Assembly: GCA_035936415.1 (NCBI GenBank) | Contig: DASYWD010000180.1 | Location: forward strand, 1 to 35,477 | Direction: 5' to 3' | Length of the DNA stretch: 35,477 bases | Origin: Longimicrobiaceae bacterium | Lineage (GTDB): Bacteria; Gemmatimonadota; Gemmatimonadetes; Longimicrobiales; Longimicrobiaceae | Shown here: in pieces, positions 1 to 10,190 of the stretch | Layout: each line of letters starts with the position of its first letter | Position numbering within the stretch: the stretch's first letter is position 1 | Notes under the pieces: model-generated | The model's input: the letters and a program-made list of their open reading frames with translations, nothing else | Databases searched by the model: none | Told to the model about the DNA's origin: nothing | Made by a program: the position numbers and the translations under genes

Positions 1-22
1 GCCCCGGCGAGATCGCCGGGGC
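1..22 (-). terminator. Stem-loop just downstream of ppdK
   Basis: A perfect 10-bp inverted repeat (GCCCCGGCGA / TCGCCGGGGC) around a 2-nt centre lies 25 bases past the ppdK stop codon. It is placed to end the minus-strand ppdK transcript. Whether a U-tract follows cannot be seen, because that side lies outside the window. Confidence 0.55.
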
Positions 23-47
23 CGCTGCCGTTCACCGGAGCCCTCCG

Positions 48-2708
<2,661 letters not shown>

Positions 2709-3021
2709 TCTCTCCTCGTCGTTGGGATCTCGGGTCCAGTGGAGCGCGATCGGACCGTTCCGGATCGGGGGTCCGGCGGGTGGGATATGGCAAGATCAAA
2801 GCCGCCGGGTTGGGGAATGCCAGGCTCCGGCGCACGGGTCGGCAGGGATACCAACACCGCCAGGACGCGTGCGTCCCAGGGCGTTCGTGCGGCGGTTCGG
2901 ACCGGCGCGACGGTGCTTTCCGGTGATAATATTGGCGCGCTTTATGCGTATAGAGAAAGACGATATTTGCGCATCCCCCTCGGGGGATGTGGTGGGAACC
3001 TATGTGCCTGGCGAGGTCACC
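2709..3021. promoter_or_regulatory. Divergent intergenic region, ppdK / metallopeptidase
   Basis: No gene is seen in these 313 bases. An AT-richer island at about 2924-2970 contains several -10-like hexamers, including TATTAT on the minus strand and TATAGA on the plus strand. It stands out from the GC-rich flanks and probably holds promoters for both genes, but no convincing -35/-10 pair could be fixed. A short hairpin (CATCCCCC / GGGGGATG, 2972-2989) lies 30 bases before the plus-strand start codon. Confidence 0.35.
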
Positions 3022-4890
3022 ATGAGCAGCACGAGAGTTCGGGCTCGTCGTTCCGAGCGCCTCTACCGGAGGACGCGGCACGCCTGCTGTATCTTCGGGG
3101 TCGCTCTGCTGGCAAGCTGCAGCGACGAGCGGGAGGATCCTTTCGGCCCGGACCCGGGCCCCGCACCCCGCCCGGAGGCCCCGACCGGTCCGTCGAGCGA
3201 CGACACGGGAGACTCGCCTGCGATCAGGCGCATCGGCGTCGACATCAGCGCGACGGGGTCGTTCCGTCCGGGCGTCCCGATCACGGTCACGACCGTCGCT
3301 CGCGCGCAACGTCCAGCCGAAGGCGTCGAGTACGAGCTGATCGTTCTGGACGCGGAGGACAGCGGAGCGGGGTCACGCGGAAGGGGAAGAGTCCTCGACC
3401 GCTTCCGGGGCGCGCTGCCGCAGGGCGGGGAGCACCGGCTCACCGGGACCGTCACTTTTTCCCAGCCGGGATACTACCGGATAGTCGCGACTGCAGCAAG
3501 CCGCCGCCCCGAGAGCGAGCCGCTCTACGTTCCGGGACGGATACCGACGATCGACTTCAGCTCGGAAACTCTTTACGTCCTGGTGGATGAGAGCGGTGGG
3601 CGTGTCACCCGGGGCCCGGAATCGACTGTGATCGGTCCCGACCGCCTGCCTCTCTACGGCTCCTACGGCCCATTCACCTCCGGGCGGTACAGGACGCAGG
3701 CGCCAGGCGGGAACCTTGCTCGCGCGAACCTCGGCCAGACGCGGAACACGACGTTCACGGGTACGTTCGTGTACTACAACGACACCACTAAGGTGGACGA
3801 GCCGATCCACGACGCTCTGCTGACAATCGAGTGCCTGGATGCCAACTTGCAGGTGTACGATCGGTTCACCCGGACCACTGACGTGAACGGGAAGTATTCG
3901 TTTACGTGCACGTCGGGAATCTTCGATGGGCGTATCGACCTCCGGAACATCTACGCCGACGTCTACGGCCAGGACGGGGAGGCGGCCGGAATGCCGTACT
4001 TCAACGAGATGGAAGGCGCCAACCGGTATTTGAAGGCGTACAACCGCTTCGCGGCGTACGTGTTCGCGACCTACCGGCGGTACATTCCCCTGGCCGAGTC
4101 CCGGTTCGGAGTCTACAGGAGGAATGCGATCACCGCCTGGGTGTCGCCGTCGGATTCCACCTATCCCATCAACTACTGCGACAAGGTCACCACCCTCTGC
4201 CCACGGGAAGACCTGATCCGGCAGAACTACACCCGCACGTTCGGGGCGGACGGGACGTACGTTACGATGCACGAGTACGGTCATGCGTTCCACTATCGCG
4301 CGATCGAGCGGCCGGCGACCTACTACTGCAGCTCGAGCGGGGTGCACTACATCGACGCCCCGCACACGCTGTCCTGTGCGTTCGTCGAGGGGTTCGCAAC
4401 CTTCTTCTCGGTCTGGCTGCTCGGGGACCGGCTGACGTACCAGTACTACAGTGACTACTCGGTCGAAAAGCAATCATACTGGAGGAATGGTGACGGCGTC
4501 ATTATCGAGGGTGCAGCGGCCGGGTTCTTCTACGACCTCGTAGACGGGTCCGGTGACAAGGACGAGTCCAACAATACAGTGTACGAGGAGAGCTTCGACG
4601 ACGCGGCTTATCCGGGCACGTTCATCACGAACATCATGGCGAAGTGCGCTCCCTGGAAGAGCGTCACGGGCGGCTACGAGTACACCTACTACCTAGACGG
4701 GCTGGATCAGGTTGTGTATTGCATCGAGGGGAACGTGAGCGCCGAGACCGAGTCTCAGAAGCATAGCACAAAATGGCGTCAGACCTGGGACGGAGTCACC
4801 TGGTCGCCCACGTTCTCCTACCCGGCGGGGTTCAGCGCGACCACCGTGCGCAGGCTCTGGAAGTACAACTTCTACGGAGTCAATCCGTAG
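3022..4890 (+). CDS. Putative zinc metallopeptidase lipoprotein (HEXXH...EGFA)
   Basis: Predicted exported lipoprotein of 622 residues. The start was placed at the ATG giving a normal lipoprotein signal: basic N-terminus, hydrophobic stretch 21-31 and lipobox LASC with lipidated C33; the reading frame is open further upstream. A proline- and acid-rich linker follows (about 38-65). A middle region around residues 250-330 looks like a transthyretin/CarboxypepD-regulatory-like beta sandwich (DVNGKYSFTC). The catalytic part has HEYGH (H417, E418, H421) and, 35 residues after H421, EGFATFF with E456. That is the gluzincin pattern in which a downstream Glu is the third zinc ligand. Several cysteines flank this region. 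Substrate unknown. GC is visibly lower than in ppdK. The next gene, 67 bases downstream, is another lipoprotein with a regulatory-like domain. Confidence 0.75.
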   Translation: MSSTRVRARRSERLYRRTRHACCIFGVALLASCSDEREDPFGPDPGPAPRPEAPTGPSSDDTGDSPAIRRIGVDISATGSFRPGVPITVTTVARAQRPAEGVEYELIVLDAEDSGAGSRGRGRVLDRFRGALPQGGEHRLTGTVTFSQPGYYRIVATAASRRPESEPLYVPGRIPTIDFSSETLYVLVDESGGRVTRGPESTVIGPDRLPLYGSYGPFTSGRYRTQAPGGNLARANLGQTRNTTFTGTFVYYNDTTKVDEPIHDALLTIECLDANLQVYDRFTRTTDVNGKYSFTCTSGIFDGRIDLRNIYADVYGQDGEAAGMPYFNEMEGANRYLKAYNRFAAYVFATYRRYIPLAESRFGVYRRNAITAWVSPSDSTYPINYCDKVTTLCPREDLIRQNYTRTFGADGTYVTMHEYGHAFHYRAIERPATYYCSSSGVHYIDAPHTLSCAFVEGFATFFSVWLLGDRLTYQYYSDYSVEKQSYWRNGDGVIIEGAAAGFFYDLVDGSGDKDESNNTVYEESFDDAAYPGTFITNIMAKCAPWKSVTGGYEYTYYLDGLDQVVYCIEGNVSAETESQKHSTKWRQTWDGVTWSPTFSYPAGFSATTVRRLWKYNFYGVNP

Positions 4891-4957
4891 CCGGGTGCGG
4901 GCGGAGGCGGGGTCCCCCTCCGCCCCTCCTAGAATCCCTTCGACGAAAGGGCCGACG

Positions 4958-5458
4958 ATGATCCACTCCGTTCCCAGCCGGCCGCTGGCCCTCTGGGTGG
5001 TCGCTGCCCTACTGGCGTGCACCCCGCAGCCGCCCGGACTGGACCCCGATCCACCGCCCCCGAGCGGCATCGACGTGATGGGGGCGAGTTCCGAGTTCAC
5101 GAGCACGCACCACGGGCGGCTGGAGGGTGTGGTAGCCGACCGCGAGGGACAGCCGCTGGAGGAGGTCGAGGTAACGACCCTGGCGCTCGCGGATCCGAGC
5201 CGCGGATCGCTCGCCCAGCACCGTGGCGTGAGCGACTCGGCCGGCAGGTTCACCGTGCCCGTGGGCGTCATCCTCCCGTCCGGCACTGACACGGCTACCT
5301 TGCGGATCGTAGTGCGGGGGATCGCCCGGGCTCCGAGGCATCCTCGTCCTTCGGCGAGCCCGTACTACACTGCGGACACTGTCGTGGCGGTGAGGGTGGT
5401 GCCGAGGAGCCGCCCGGCGCCGACCTCACGCACCGCGCTGCGGGTCGCGATCCCATAG
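4958..5458 (+). CDS. Small lipoprotein with carboxypeptidase regulatory-like domain
   Basis: A 166-residue predicted lipoprotein. The chosen ATG has a GAAAGG ribosome site and yields a signal peptide with lipobox LLAC (C21); the frame is open upstream to about 4895. After a proline-rich linker comes one beta-sandwich segment (about 55-125) starting LEGVVADREGQPLEEV and containing DSAGRF. This is the sequence style of CarboxypepD_reg-like or SusD/TonB-associated plug domains. It has no catalytic motif, so it is probably a binding or accessory protein. It lies 67 bases after the metallopeptidase gene, so the two are likely co-transcribed, and it shares that gene's lower GC. Specific function unknown. 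Confidence 0.65.
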   Translation: MIHSVPSRPLALWVVAALLACTPQPPGLDPDPPPPSGIDVMGASSEFTSTHHGRLEGVVADREGQPLEEVEVTTLALADPSRGSLAQHRGVSDSAGRFTVPVGVILPSGTDTATLRIVVRGIARAPRHPRPSASPYYTADTVVAVRVVPRSRPAPTSRTALRVAIP

Positions 5459-5509
5459 GCGAGGCGCATCGCTCCCTGGGCTCCAGCGGGCGCTTGTAAC
5501 CGTTGTAGC

Positions 5510-5550
5510 AGAACAGCCCCCGCACCGAAGAATCGGGCGAGGGCTGTTCT
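5510..5550. terminator. Bidirectional hairpin between convergent genes
   Basis: A perfect 10-bp stem (AGAACAGCCC at 5510-5519, GGGCTGTTCT at 5541-5550) with a 21-base loop lies between the ends of the small lipoprotein gene and pruA. It could end transcripts from either side. There is no long U-tract. Confidence 0.6.
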
Positions 5551-5577
5551 GTCGCGTGCCGTGGAATCCCGGAGGGG

Positions 5578-7206
5578 CTACTCCTCGCCCATAAAGGGGT
5601 ACTGCCAGCTCCGCGGCGGCGAGAAGGTCTCCTTGATGGTCCGCGGCGAGATCCAGCGGACCAGGTTCAGGATGGAGCCCGCCTTGTCGTTGGTGCCGCT
5701 GGCGCGCCCGCCCCCGAAGGGCTGTTGCCCCACCACGGCGCCGGTGGGCTTGTCGTTGATGTAGTAGTTGCCCGCAGCGTGCCGCAGCTCGTGCTCCGCC
5801 TCCAGGACCGCACGCCGGTCGTTGGCGAAGATGGCGCCGGTCAGCGCGTACGGGGTGGTGCGGTCCACGACGCGGAGCGTCTCGTGCCACTTCGCCTCCG
5901 GGTAGACGTGCAGCGCCACCACCGGCCCGAACACCTCCTCGCACATGAGCTGGTACGCGGGGTCCTTGCTCTGCACCAGCGTTGGGTCGACGAAGTAGCC
6001 CTTCTCGTCGCTGAACCCGCCGCCCGCGAGGACCTCCACGTCGTCCGCCTCCTGCGCGTGCCTGACGTAGCCGGTGATCTTGTCGTACGCCTTCCGGTCG
6101 ATCACGGCGCCCATGAAGTTGCGGAAGTCCGCCGGGTCGCCGACGCGGATCTCGGACATCATCTCCAGGGTCCGCTCCCGCACTCGTGGCCAGAGGGAGT
6201 CCGGGACGTAGATGCGCGAGGCGGCGCTGCACTTCTGTCCCTGGTACTCGTAGCCGCCGCGGACGATGGCGACGGCGAGCGCGTCCGGGTCGGCGCTGGC
6301 GTGCGCCACGATGAAGTCCTTGCCGCCCGTCTCCCCCACCAGCCGCGGGTAGCCGGCGTAGCCGCCGATGTTGTCGCCCACCGTTTTCCAGATGTGCTGG
6401 AACACCGCGGTGGAGCCGGTGAAGTGGACCCCGGCGAGGGCGCGGTCGCGCAGCAGCACGTCGCTGATCGCCACCGGGTCGCCGGGGACCATGTTCACCA
6501 CCCCCGGCGGGAGCCCGGCCTCCTCCAGCAGCCGCATGATGTAGTAGCTGCTGTACATGGCGCTGGCCGCCGGCTTCCAGATCGCCACGTTCCCCAGGAG
6601 CGCGGGTGCGGTGGGGAGGTTCGCCGCGATCGAGGTGAAGTTGAACGGCGTCACCGCGTAGACGAAGCCCTCCAGCGGCCGGTGGTCCAGCCGGTTCCAC
6701 GTCCCCGGCCCCGAGAGGGGCTGCTCGGAGTAGAGCTGCTGCGCGAAGTGGACGTTGAAGCGGAAGAAGTCGATCAGCTCGCAGGCCGCGTCGATCTCCG
6801 CCTGGTGCGCGGTCTTGCTCTGCCCCAGCATCGTCGCCGCGTTCAGGATGGGCCGGTACCGCGTCGCCAGCAGCTCCGCCGCGCGCAGGAAGACCGCCGC
6901 CCGCTCCTCCCACGGCCAGCGGGCCCAGTCGCGCTGGGCCTCGCGCGCCGCATCCACCGCCTGCCGGACCTCCGCCTCCCCGGCCTTGTGCCAGGTGGCG
7001 AGGACGTGCCCGTGGTCGTGCGGCATCACGGAGCTCTCGGTGTCGCCGGTGCGGATCTCCTTCCCGCCGACCATGACGGGGATCTCCACCTGCTCGCCGG
7101 ACATGCGCTCCAACGCGGCCTTCAGCTCCGCGCGCTCAGGAGTGCCTGGGGCGTAGGAGAGCACGGGCTCGTTCACGGGCTGCGGGACCTGCGGTATGGA
7201 ATTCAT
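5578..7206 (-). CDS. pruA: L-glutamate gamma-semialdehyde dehydrogenase (1-pyrroline-5-carboxylate dehydrogenase)
   Basis: Oxidises glutamate-5-semialdehyde to glutamate with NAD+, the second step of proline breakdown. The protein has 542 residues, the length of the stand-alone P5C dehydrogenase subfamily of the aldehyde dehydrogenases. Visible motifs are VTPFNFTSIAANLP in the cofactor domain, LVGETGGKDF with general base E292, and YQGQKCSAAS with catalytic C326, 34 residues later as expected. The C-terminal GRASGTNDKAGS motif is typical of this subfamily. The ATG start has AGGAGA five to six bases upstream; the frame stays open well upstream but without family similarity. No proline dehydrogenase gene is adjacent, so the first enzyme must be encoded elsewhere. 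Confidence 0.95.
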   Translation of the reverse strand: MNSIPQVPQPVNEPVLSYAPGTPERAELKAALERMSGEQVEIPVMVGGKEIRTGDTESSVMPHDHGHVLATWHKAGEAEVRQAVDAAREAQRDWARWPWEERAAVFLRAAELLATRYRPILNAATMLGQSKTAHQAEIDAACELIDFFRFNVHFAQQLYSEQPLSGPGTWNRLDHRPLEGFVYAVTPFNFTSIAANLPTAPALLGNVAIWKPAASAMYSSYYIMRLLEEAGLPPGVVNMVPGDPVAISDVLLRDRALAGVHFTGSTAVFQHIWKTVGDNIGGYAGYPRLVGETGGKDFIVAHASADPDALAVAIVRGGYEYQGQKCSAASRIYVPDSLWPRVRERTLEMMSEIRVGDPADFRNFMGAVIDRKAYDKITGYVRHAQEADDVEVLAGGGFSDEKGYFVDPTLVQSKDPAYQLMCEEVFGPVVALHVYPEAKWHETLRVVDRTTPYALTGAIFANDRRAVLEAEHELRHAAGNYYINDKPTGAVVGQQPFGGGRASGTNDKAGSILNLVRWISPRTIKETFSPPRSWQYPFMGEE

Positions 7207-7268
7207 CACGTCTCCTGTGGTCAGAGTGAAGGCCGGTAAAGTATGCGCGGGGGCGGACCCGCGCCACC

Positions 7269-7297
7269 TTGACCCCGCCCGCGGGGCCGGGTAACTT
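7269..7297 (+). promoter_or_regulatory. Sigma-70-type promoter for the NifU-like gene
   Basis: TTGACC at 7269-7274, a 17-base spacer, and TAACTT at 7292-7297, ending 42 bases before the ATG. The -35 box is 5/6 to consensus. The -10 box resembles those proposed upstream of ubiE (TAGCTT) and the cystathionine enzyme (TATCTT). Confidence 0.55.
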
Positions 7298-7339
7298 TCG
7301 CCCCGGACGCGCCGCCTCCCACCCCTCCGTCGTGCCGCC

Positions 7340-7570
7340 ATGAGCATCCTGGACCGGATCGAGGACACGCTCGACACCATCCGCCCCGCGCTTCGCTCCG
7401 ACGGCGGCGACGTGGAGCTGGTGGGGTTCGACGACACGGCCGGCACGGTGCAGGTGCGGCTGATGGGGGCGTGCAGCGCCTGCCCGATCTCGACCATGAC
7501 CATGAAGCAGGGGATCGAGCGCCGCCTCAAGGCGGCCGTTCCGGAGGTCCGGGAAGTCCAGGCGGTCTGA
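7340..7570 (+). CDS. NifU C-terminal-domain Fe-S scaffold/carrier protein
   Basis: A 76-residue protein consisting only of the NifU C-terminal (Nfu) domain, which carries a [4Fe-4S] cluster between two subunits and passes it to target enzymes. The key signature is CSACP (CxxC) near residue 42, within VRLMGACSACPIS. N- and C-terminal helices of the domain are complete, so this is a normal short Nfu and not a fragment. It is followed by an intrinsic terminator and then by the Mrp ATPase gene, another Fe-S carrier, which supports a role in Fe-S cluster delivery. A TTGACC/TAACTT promoter lies just upstream. Confidence 0.92.
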   Translation: MSILDRIEDTLDTIRPALRSDGGDVELVGFDDTAGTVQVRLMGACSACPISTMTMKQGIERRLKAAVPEVREVQAV

Positions 7571-7594
7571 CCGCCCACGGGACCCCTCTGCCTG

Positions 7595-7624
7595 GCCGAC
7601 GCTCCGGAGGGGCGTCGGCTTTTT
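7595..7624 (+). terminator. Rho-independent terminator between the Nfu gene and mrp
   Basis: Stem GCCGACGC (7595-7602) and GCGTCGGC (7612-7619) with a 9-base loop, directly followed by five T residues (7620-7624). This is a textbook intrinsic terminator, yet it lies between two functionally related genes on one strand. It may therefore set unequal expression or act as an attenuator. Confidence 0.8.
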
Positions 7625-7677
7625 GCATCCGCCGACCGCCGGCGCCCGCGAGGGCTCGCCGGAGAGGATACCGATCG

Positions 7678-8793
7678 ATGAACGTGGAGAGCAACCAGAC
7701 GCTGCGCCGGGTGGCCGCGGCCCTCGCCGGGGTGGTGCACCCGCAGAGCGGCGACGACGTGGTGTCCAGCGGGCGCGTGCGCGACCTGCAGGTGCTGGAG
7801 GACGGGACGGTCCGCTTCCGTTTCGTCCTGCAGCCCGACGACCCCGGGACGCTGGTCCGCCAGGCGCGCGCCGCCGCGGAAGCGGTCGACGGCGTGGGGA
7901 AGGTGAAGATCGACATCTCCCTCCCCACCTCGGGTCCGCCGAAGCCGGGCCGCAAGGCGCCGGGCTCGGTCCCCGCGCCCAGGCCCAACCCGAACCTCCT
8001 CCCCGGCATCGGCCGGGTGATCGCGGTCAGCTCCGGGAAGGGCGGGGTGGGGAAGAGCACCGTCGCGACGAACCTGGCCGCCGCGCTGGCTGCCGAGGGG
8101 CACCGCGTGGGGGTGCTGGACGCCGACGTGTACGGCCCCAACGTCCCCCTGATGTTCGGGGAGCGCCGCCGCCCGAACGTGACCGGCACCAAGGGGGCGG
8201 AGAAGATCGAGCCGCTGGAGGCGCACGGCGTCCGCCTGATGAGCCTGGGCTTCCTGCTCGACGACGAGCAGCCGGCGATCATGCGCGGCCCGCTGATCGC
8301 CGGCATCCTCAAGCAGTTCCTGGAGCAGGTGGAGTGGGGCCCGCTGGACTACCTGGTCGTGGACATGCCCCCCGGCACCGGGGACGCGCAGCTCTCGCTC
8401 GTGCAGACGGTGAACGTGGACGGGGTGGTGATGGTCACCACTCCGCAGGACGTGTCCACCGGCGACGTGCTCCGGGGGATCAAGATGTTCGAGCGCACCA
8501 ACACCCGCGTGCTCGGCATCGTGGAGAACATGAGCGGCTTCGTCTGCCCCTGCTGCAGCCAGCGCTACGAGATCTTCGGCCACGGCGGCGGCGTCCGCCT
8601 CGCGGAGCAGACCGGCGTCCCCTTCCTGGGCGACGTGCCGCTGGAGATGGAGGTGCGCCACGGCGGGGACGCCGGCACCCCGGTGGTGGTCGCCTCCCCG
8701 GAGTCCCCCGCCGGCATGGCTCTGCGCGAGATCGCCGGCAGGGTAGTGGCGCGCCTGGCGGAGCCCGCGGCGGGCCCCCACCCGGCGGCCTGA
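7678..8793 (+). CDS. mrp: Mrp/ApbC/NBP35-family Fe-S cluster carrier ATPase
   Basis: Cytoplasmic P-loop ATPase that binds and transfers [4Fe-4S] clusters, 371 residues. It has an N-terminal MIP18/DUF59-like domain (about 8-85), a proline-rich linker and then the ATPase. The deviant Walker A GKGGVGKST spans residues 120-128 (K121, K126). VLDADVYGPN and VDMPPGTGD follow, and the cluster-binding CPCC (C290, C293) lies in VENMSGFVCPCC. The domain order is the usual bacterial one. The ATG start is preceded by GGAGAGG. It lies downstream of the Nfu-domain gene but behind an intrinsic terminator, so some independent transcription is likely. A GC-rich hairpin follows the stop codon. Confidence 0.95.
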   Translation: MNVESNQTLRRVAAALAGVVHPQSGDDVVSSGRVRDLQVLEDGTVRFRFVLQPDDPGTLVRQARAAAEAVDGVGKVKIDISLPTSGPPKPGRKAPGSVPAPRPNPNLLPGIGRVIAVSSGKGGVGKSTVATNLAAALAAEGHRVGVLDADVYGPNVPLMFGERRRPNVTGTKGAEKIEPLEAHGVRLMSLGFLLDDEQPAIMRGPLIAGILKQFLEQVEWGPLDYLVVDMPPGTGDAQLSLVQTVNVDGVVMVTTPQDVSTGDVLRGIKMFERTNTRVLGIVENMSGFVCPCCSQRYEIFGHGGGVRLAEQTGVPFLGDVPLEMEVRHGGDAGTPVVVASPESPAGMALREIAGRVVARLAEPAAGPHPAA

Positions 8794-8802
8794 GAGCCGC
8801 CA

Positions 8803-8826
8803 CCCTCCCCCGCATGCGGGAGAGGG
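8803..8826 (+). terminator. GC-rich hairpin after mrp
   Basis: Imperfect 11-bp palindrome (CCCTCCCCCGC / GCGGGAGAGGG, one mismatch) centred on AT at 8814, ten bases past the mrp stop. It resembles the CCCTCCCCCGC core of the 19716 hairpin. It may be a terminator or part of a dispersed intergenic repeat, as there is no U-tract. Confidence 0.4.
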
Positions 8827-8873
8827 AATGTTCACGGAGTCGTTCGGTACCCGCGCGGAGAGGGTCGCAGGGA

Positions 8874-8952
8874 GGGGGTGGGGGTGGTCGGAGGAAGAAG
8901 TGGATGTCTGAGCGAAGCGAGTTCACTTCTTCCGGAGACTACCCCCGCCCCC
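8874..8952. repeat. Long imperfect inverted repeat with SERSE-type loop
   Basis: The inner arms GGAAGAAGTG (8893-8902) and CACTTCTTCC (8924-8933) pair perfectly. The outer arms (8874-8888 and 8938-8952, G-rich against C-rich) pair with two mismatches. The loop contains TGAGCGAAGCGAG preceded by ATG, reading Met-Ser-Glu-Arg-Ser-Glu. A similar peptide-coding stretch starts the small gene at 15370. This looks like a dispersed extragenic palindromic element. Confidence 0.5.
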
Positions 8953-8981
8953 GACCGCAGCGCGAAAGAGCCTGGGACACG

Positions 8982-9020
8982 AAAAAAGGGGTGGTGGGCC
9001 ACGATGGCCCGCCACCCCTT
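8982..9020 (-). terminator. Intrinsic terminator of the ECF-sigma operon
   Basis: Read on the minus strand: a 15-bp stem (one G-U type mismatch) formed by 9006-9020 and 8986-9000, a 5-base loop, then six T residues (complement of A at 8982-8987). It lies 21 bases past the stop of the last gene of the sigma-factor operon. Confidence 0.85.
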
Positions 9021-9040
9021 CGCCCATCTACCGTCCAGAG

Positions 9041-9280
9041 CTACGAATCGAGCCAGCGCTGATCGGAGGAGGAGGTGAGCTGCCGGTGCGAGCCTCCGCC
9101 GCTCTTCTGGAGCAGCTTCACGATCACGTACCCCACCAGCAGTACGGGAAGCAGCTTGAAGAGGAGCCCCACCGCGCCGACGGCGAGCCCGAAGATCGCG
9201 CCGAGCACGGCCAGGATCACGGCGACGGCGACGATGCCGGCGATTCCGAGGGCGAGCAGGGTGAGCAGGGCGGTGAGCAT
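9041..9280 (-). CDS. Small hydrophobic membrane protein, last gene of the ECF operon
   Basis: A 79-residue protein. Residues 1-60 are almost entirely hydrophobic with many Gly, Ala, Val and Leu, forming two membrane segments (about 2-30 and 32-58). A short polar, charged tail follows (QKSGGGSHRQLTSSSDQRW). The ATG has a GGAGG ribosome site at good spacing, which supports a real gene despite its size. It is the last gene of the sigma / anti-sigma / bactofilin-like / LiaF-like group and is followed by an intrinsic terminator. No family is recognised. An envelope role is inferred from context only. Confidence 0.7.
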   Translation of the reverse strand: MLTALLTLLALGIAGIVAVAVILAVLGAIFGLAVGAVGLLFKLLPVLLVGYVIVKLLQKSGGGSHRQLTSSSDQRWLDS

Positions 9281-9311
9281 TGCAGCCTCCTTCTACGTGA
9301 GTTCTCGTGTG

Positions 9312-10190
9312 CTACTCGTCGATCCAGTCCACGTCGATGGAGCCGAGCGCGGCGTCCACCTCCACCGTCAGGCGGTTCTGGGCCGTCTCCCAGTTGCGGC
9401 TGTAGTACGCCCCTCCCCGCTTCACCATTCCCGTCGCGTCGAAGCTGGTCAGGAACGAGTCCTTGACCACCCGCACCCCCAGGCTGCGGGGGAAGCGCAG
9501 CGTGAGCGACCCGATCCCCATGGAGATCGTAGCCGTCGCGTTCCGGTCCCACGCGCCGCCGAAGTCGAGCACCGTCTCGCCGACCCCGCCCTTGAACCGG
9601 AAGCGGTCGGCGCGCGCGTTCCCCAGCCCGCGAGCCTCGAACTTCGCCGCCCCGGCCTCCAGCCGCACCTCGTCCGCGGCGACCCGGTTGGGCTTCCCGA
9701 AGGCGACGACGGTCTCGCTGGCCCCGGTCGCGACGCGCAGCTTCCGCACGGCCAGCCCGCCGAGGTCGATGTCCGCGTCGCCCGCGCCGAACTTCAGCTC
9801 CAGGTCGAGCGGGACGTCCCGGCTCAGGCGGAGGTCGGCGCGGGACTCGTCGGAGATGCGGTCCATGCGGATCCCGCGCTTCCGGTCGCGCGACTCCATC
9901 CCCACCCGGAGCCTCCCCGACGCGCGGTCGTACTCGGTGAGCGGGCTCACCTGGCCCTCGTCGTACCGCATCTCGAACTGGTAGAGGACCGGCCGCTCGG
10001 CCGGGGCCACCCGCAGCCTCCCGGCGCCGTACTCCACCTGGACGTCCAGGGCCCGCTCGCCGGACGGCTGCCGCGAAGAGGTGACCGTGCGCCAGCTCTG
10101 GGCGTCGGAGGCCGCCGCCGACCCGCACCCGGTGATCGCCGCGAGGGCGGCGGCCAGCAGGGTGCGGCGGGCGATCGCCGCGTCAAACAT
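9312..10190 (-). CDS. LiaF-like (toast-rack/DUF2154-type) lipoprotein
   Basis: A 292-residue predicted lipoprotein. The signal peptide has an AITGC lipobox (C22). The rest is a repetitive beta-rich domain with recurring short strands such as LDLELKFGAGDADIDLGG and VGETVLDFGGAW, ending VEVDAALGSIDVDWIDE. This repeating G-A-G-D-x-D-x-x-L-G style is seen in the LiaF / DUF2154 cell-envelope-response family. LiaF proteins usually carry N-terminal membrane helices, whereas this one is lipid-anchored. The start codon overlaps the end of the upstream gene by 8 bases (ATGTTTGA), indicating translational coupling. Envelope sensing or surface binding is inferred from the fold and the sigma-factor operon. 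Confidence 0.7.
   Translation of the reverse strand: MFDAAIARRTLLAAALAAITGCGSAAASDAQSWRTVTSSRQPSGERALDVQVEYGAGRLRVAPAERPVLYQFEMRYDEGQVSPLTEYDRASGRLRVGMESRDRKRGIRMDRISDESRADLRLSRDVPLDLELKFGAGDADIDLGGLAVRKLRVATGASETVVAFGKPNRVAADEVRLEAGAAKFEARGLGNARADRFRFKGGVGETVLDFGGAWDRNATATISMGIGSLTLRFPRSLGVRVVKDSFLTSFDATGMVKRGGAYYSRNWETAQNRLTVEVDAALGSIDVDWIDE

Noticed and set aside
2932-2955. Sigma-70 promoter from TTGGCG and TATAGA before the metallopeptidase gene
   Set aside because: The spacer is only 12 bases, too short for a working promoter. The region is left as an unresolved AT-rich island.
7527-8312. Antisense frame opposite mrp
   Set aside because: Mrp is unambiguous by its Walker and CPCC motifs. 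The opposite frame has no ribosome site or family-like sequence.
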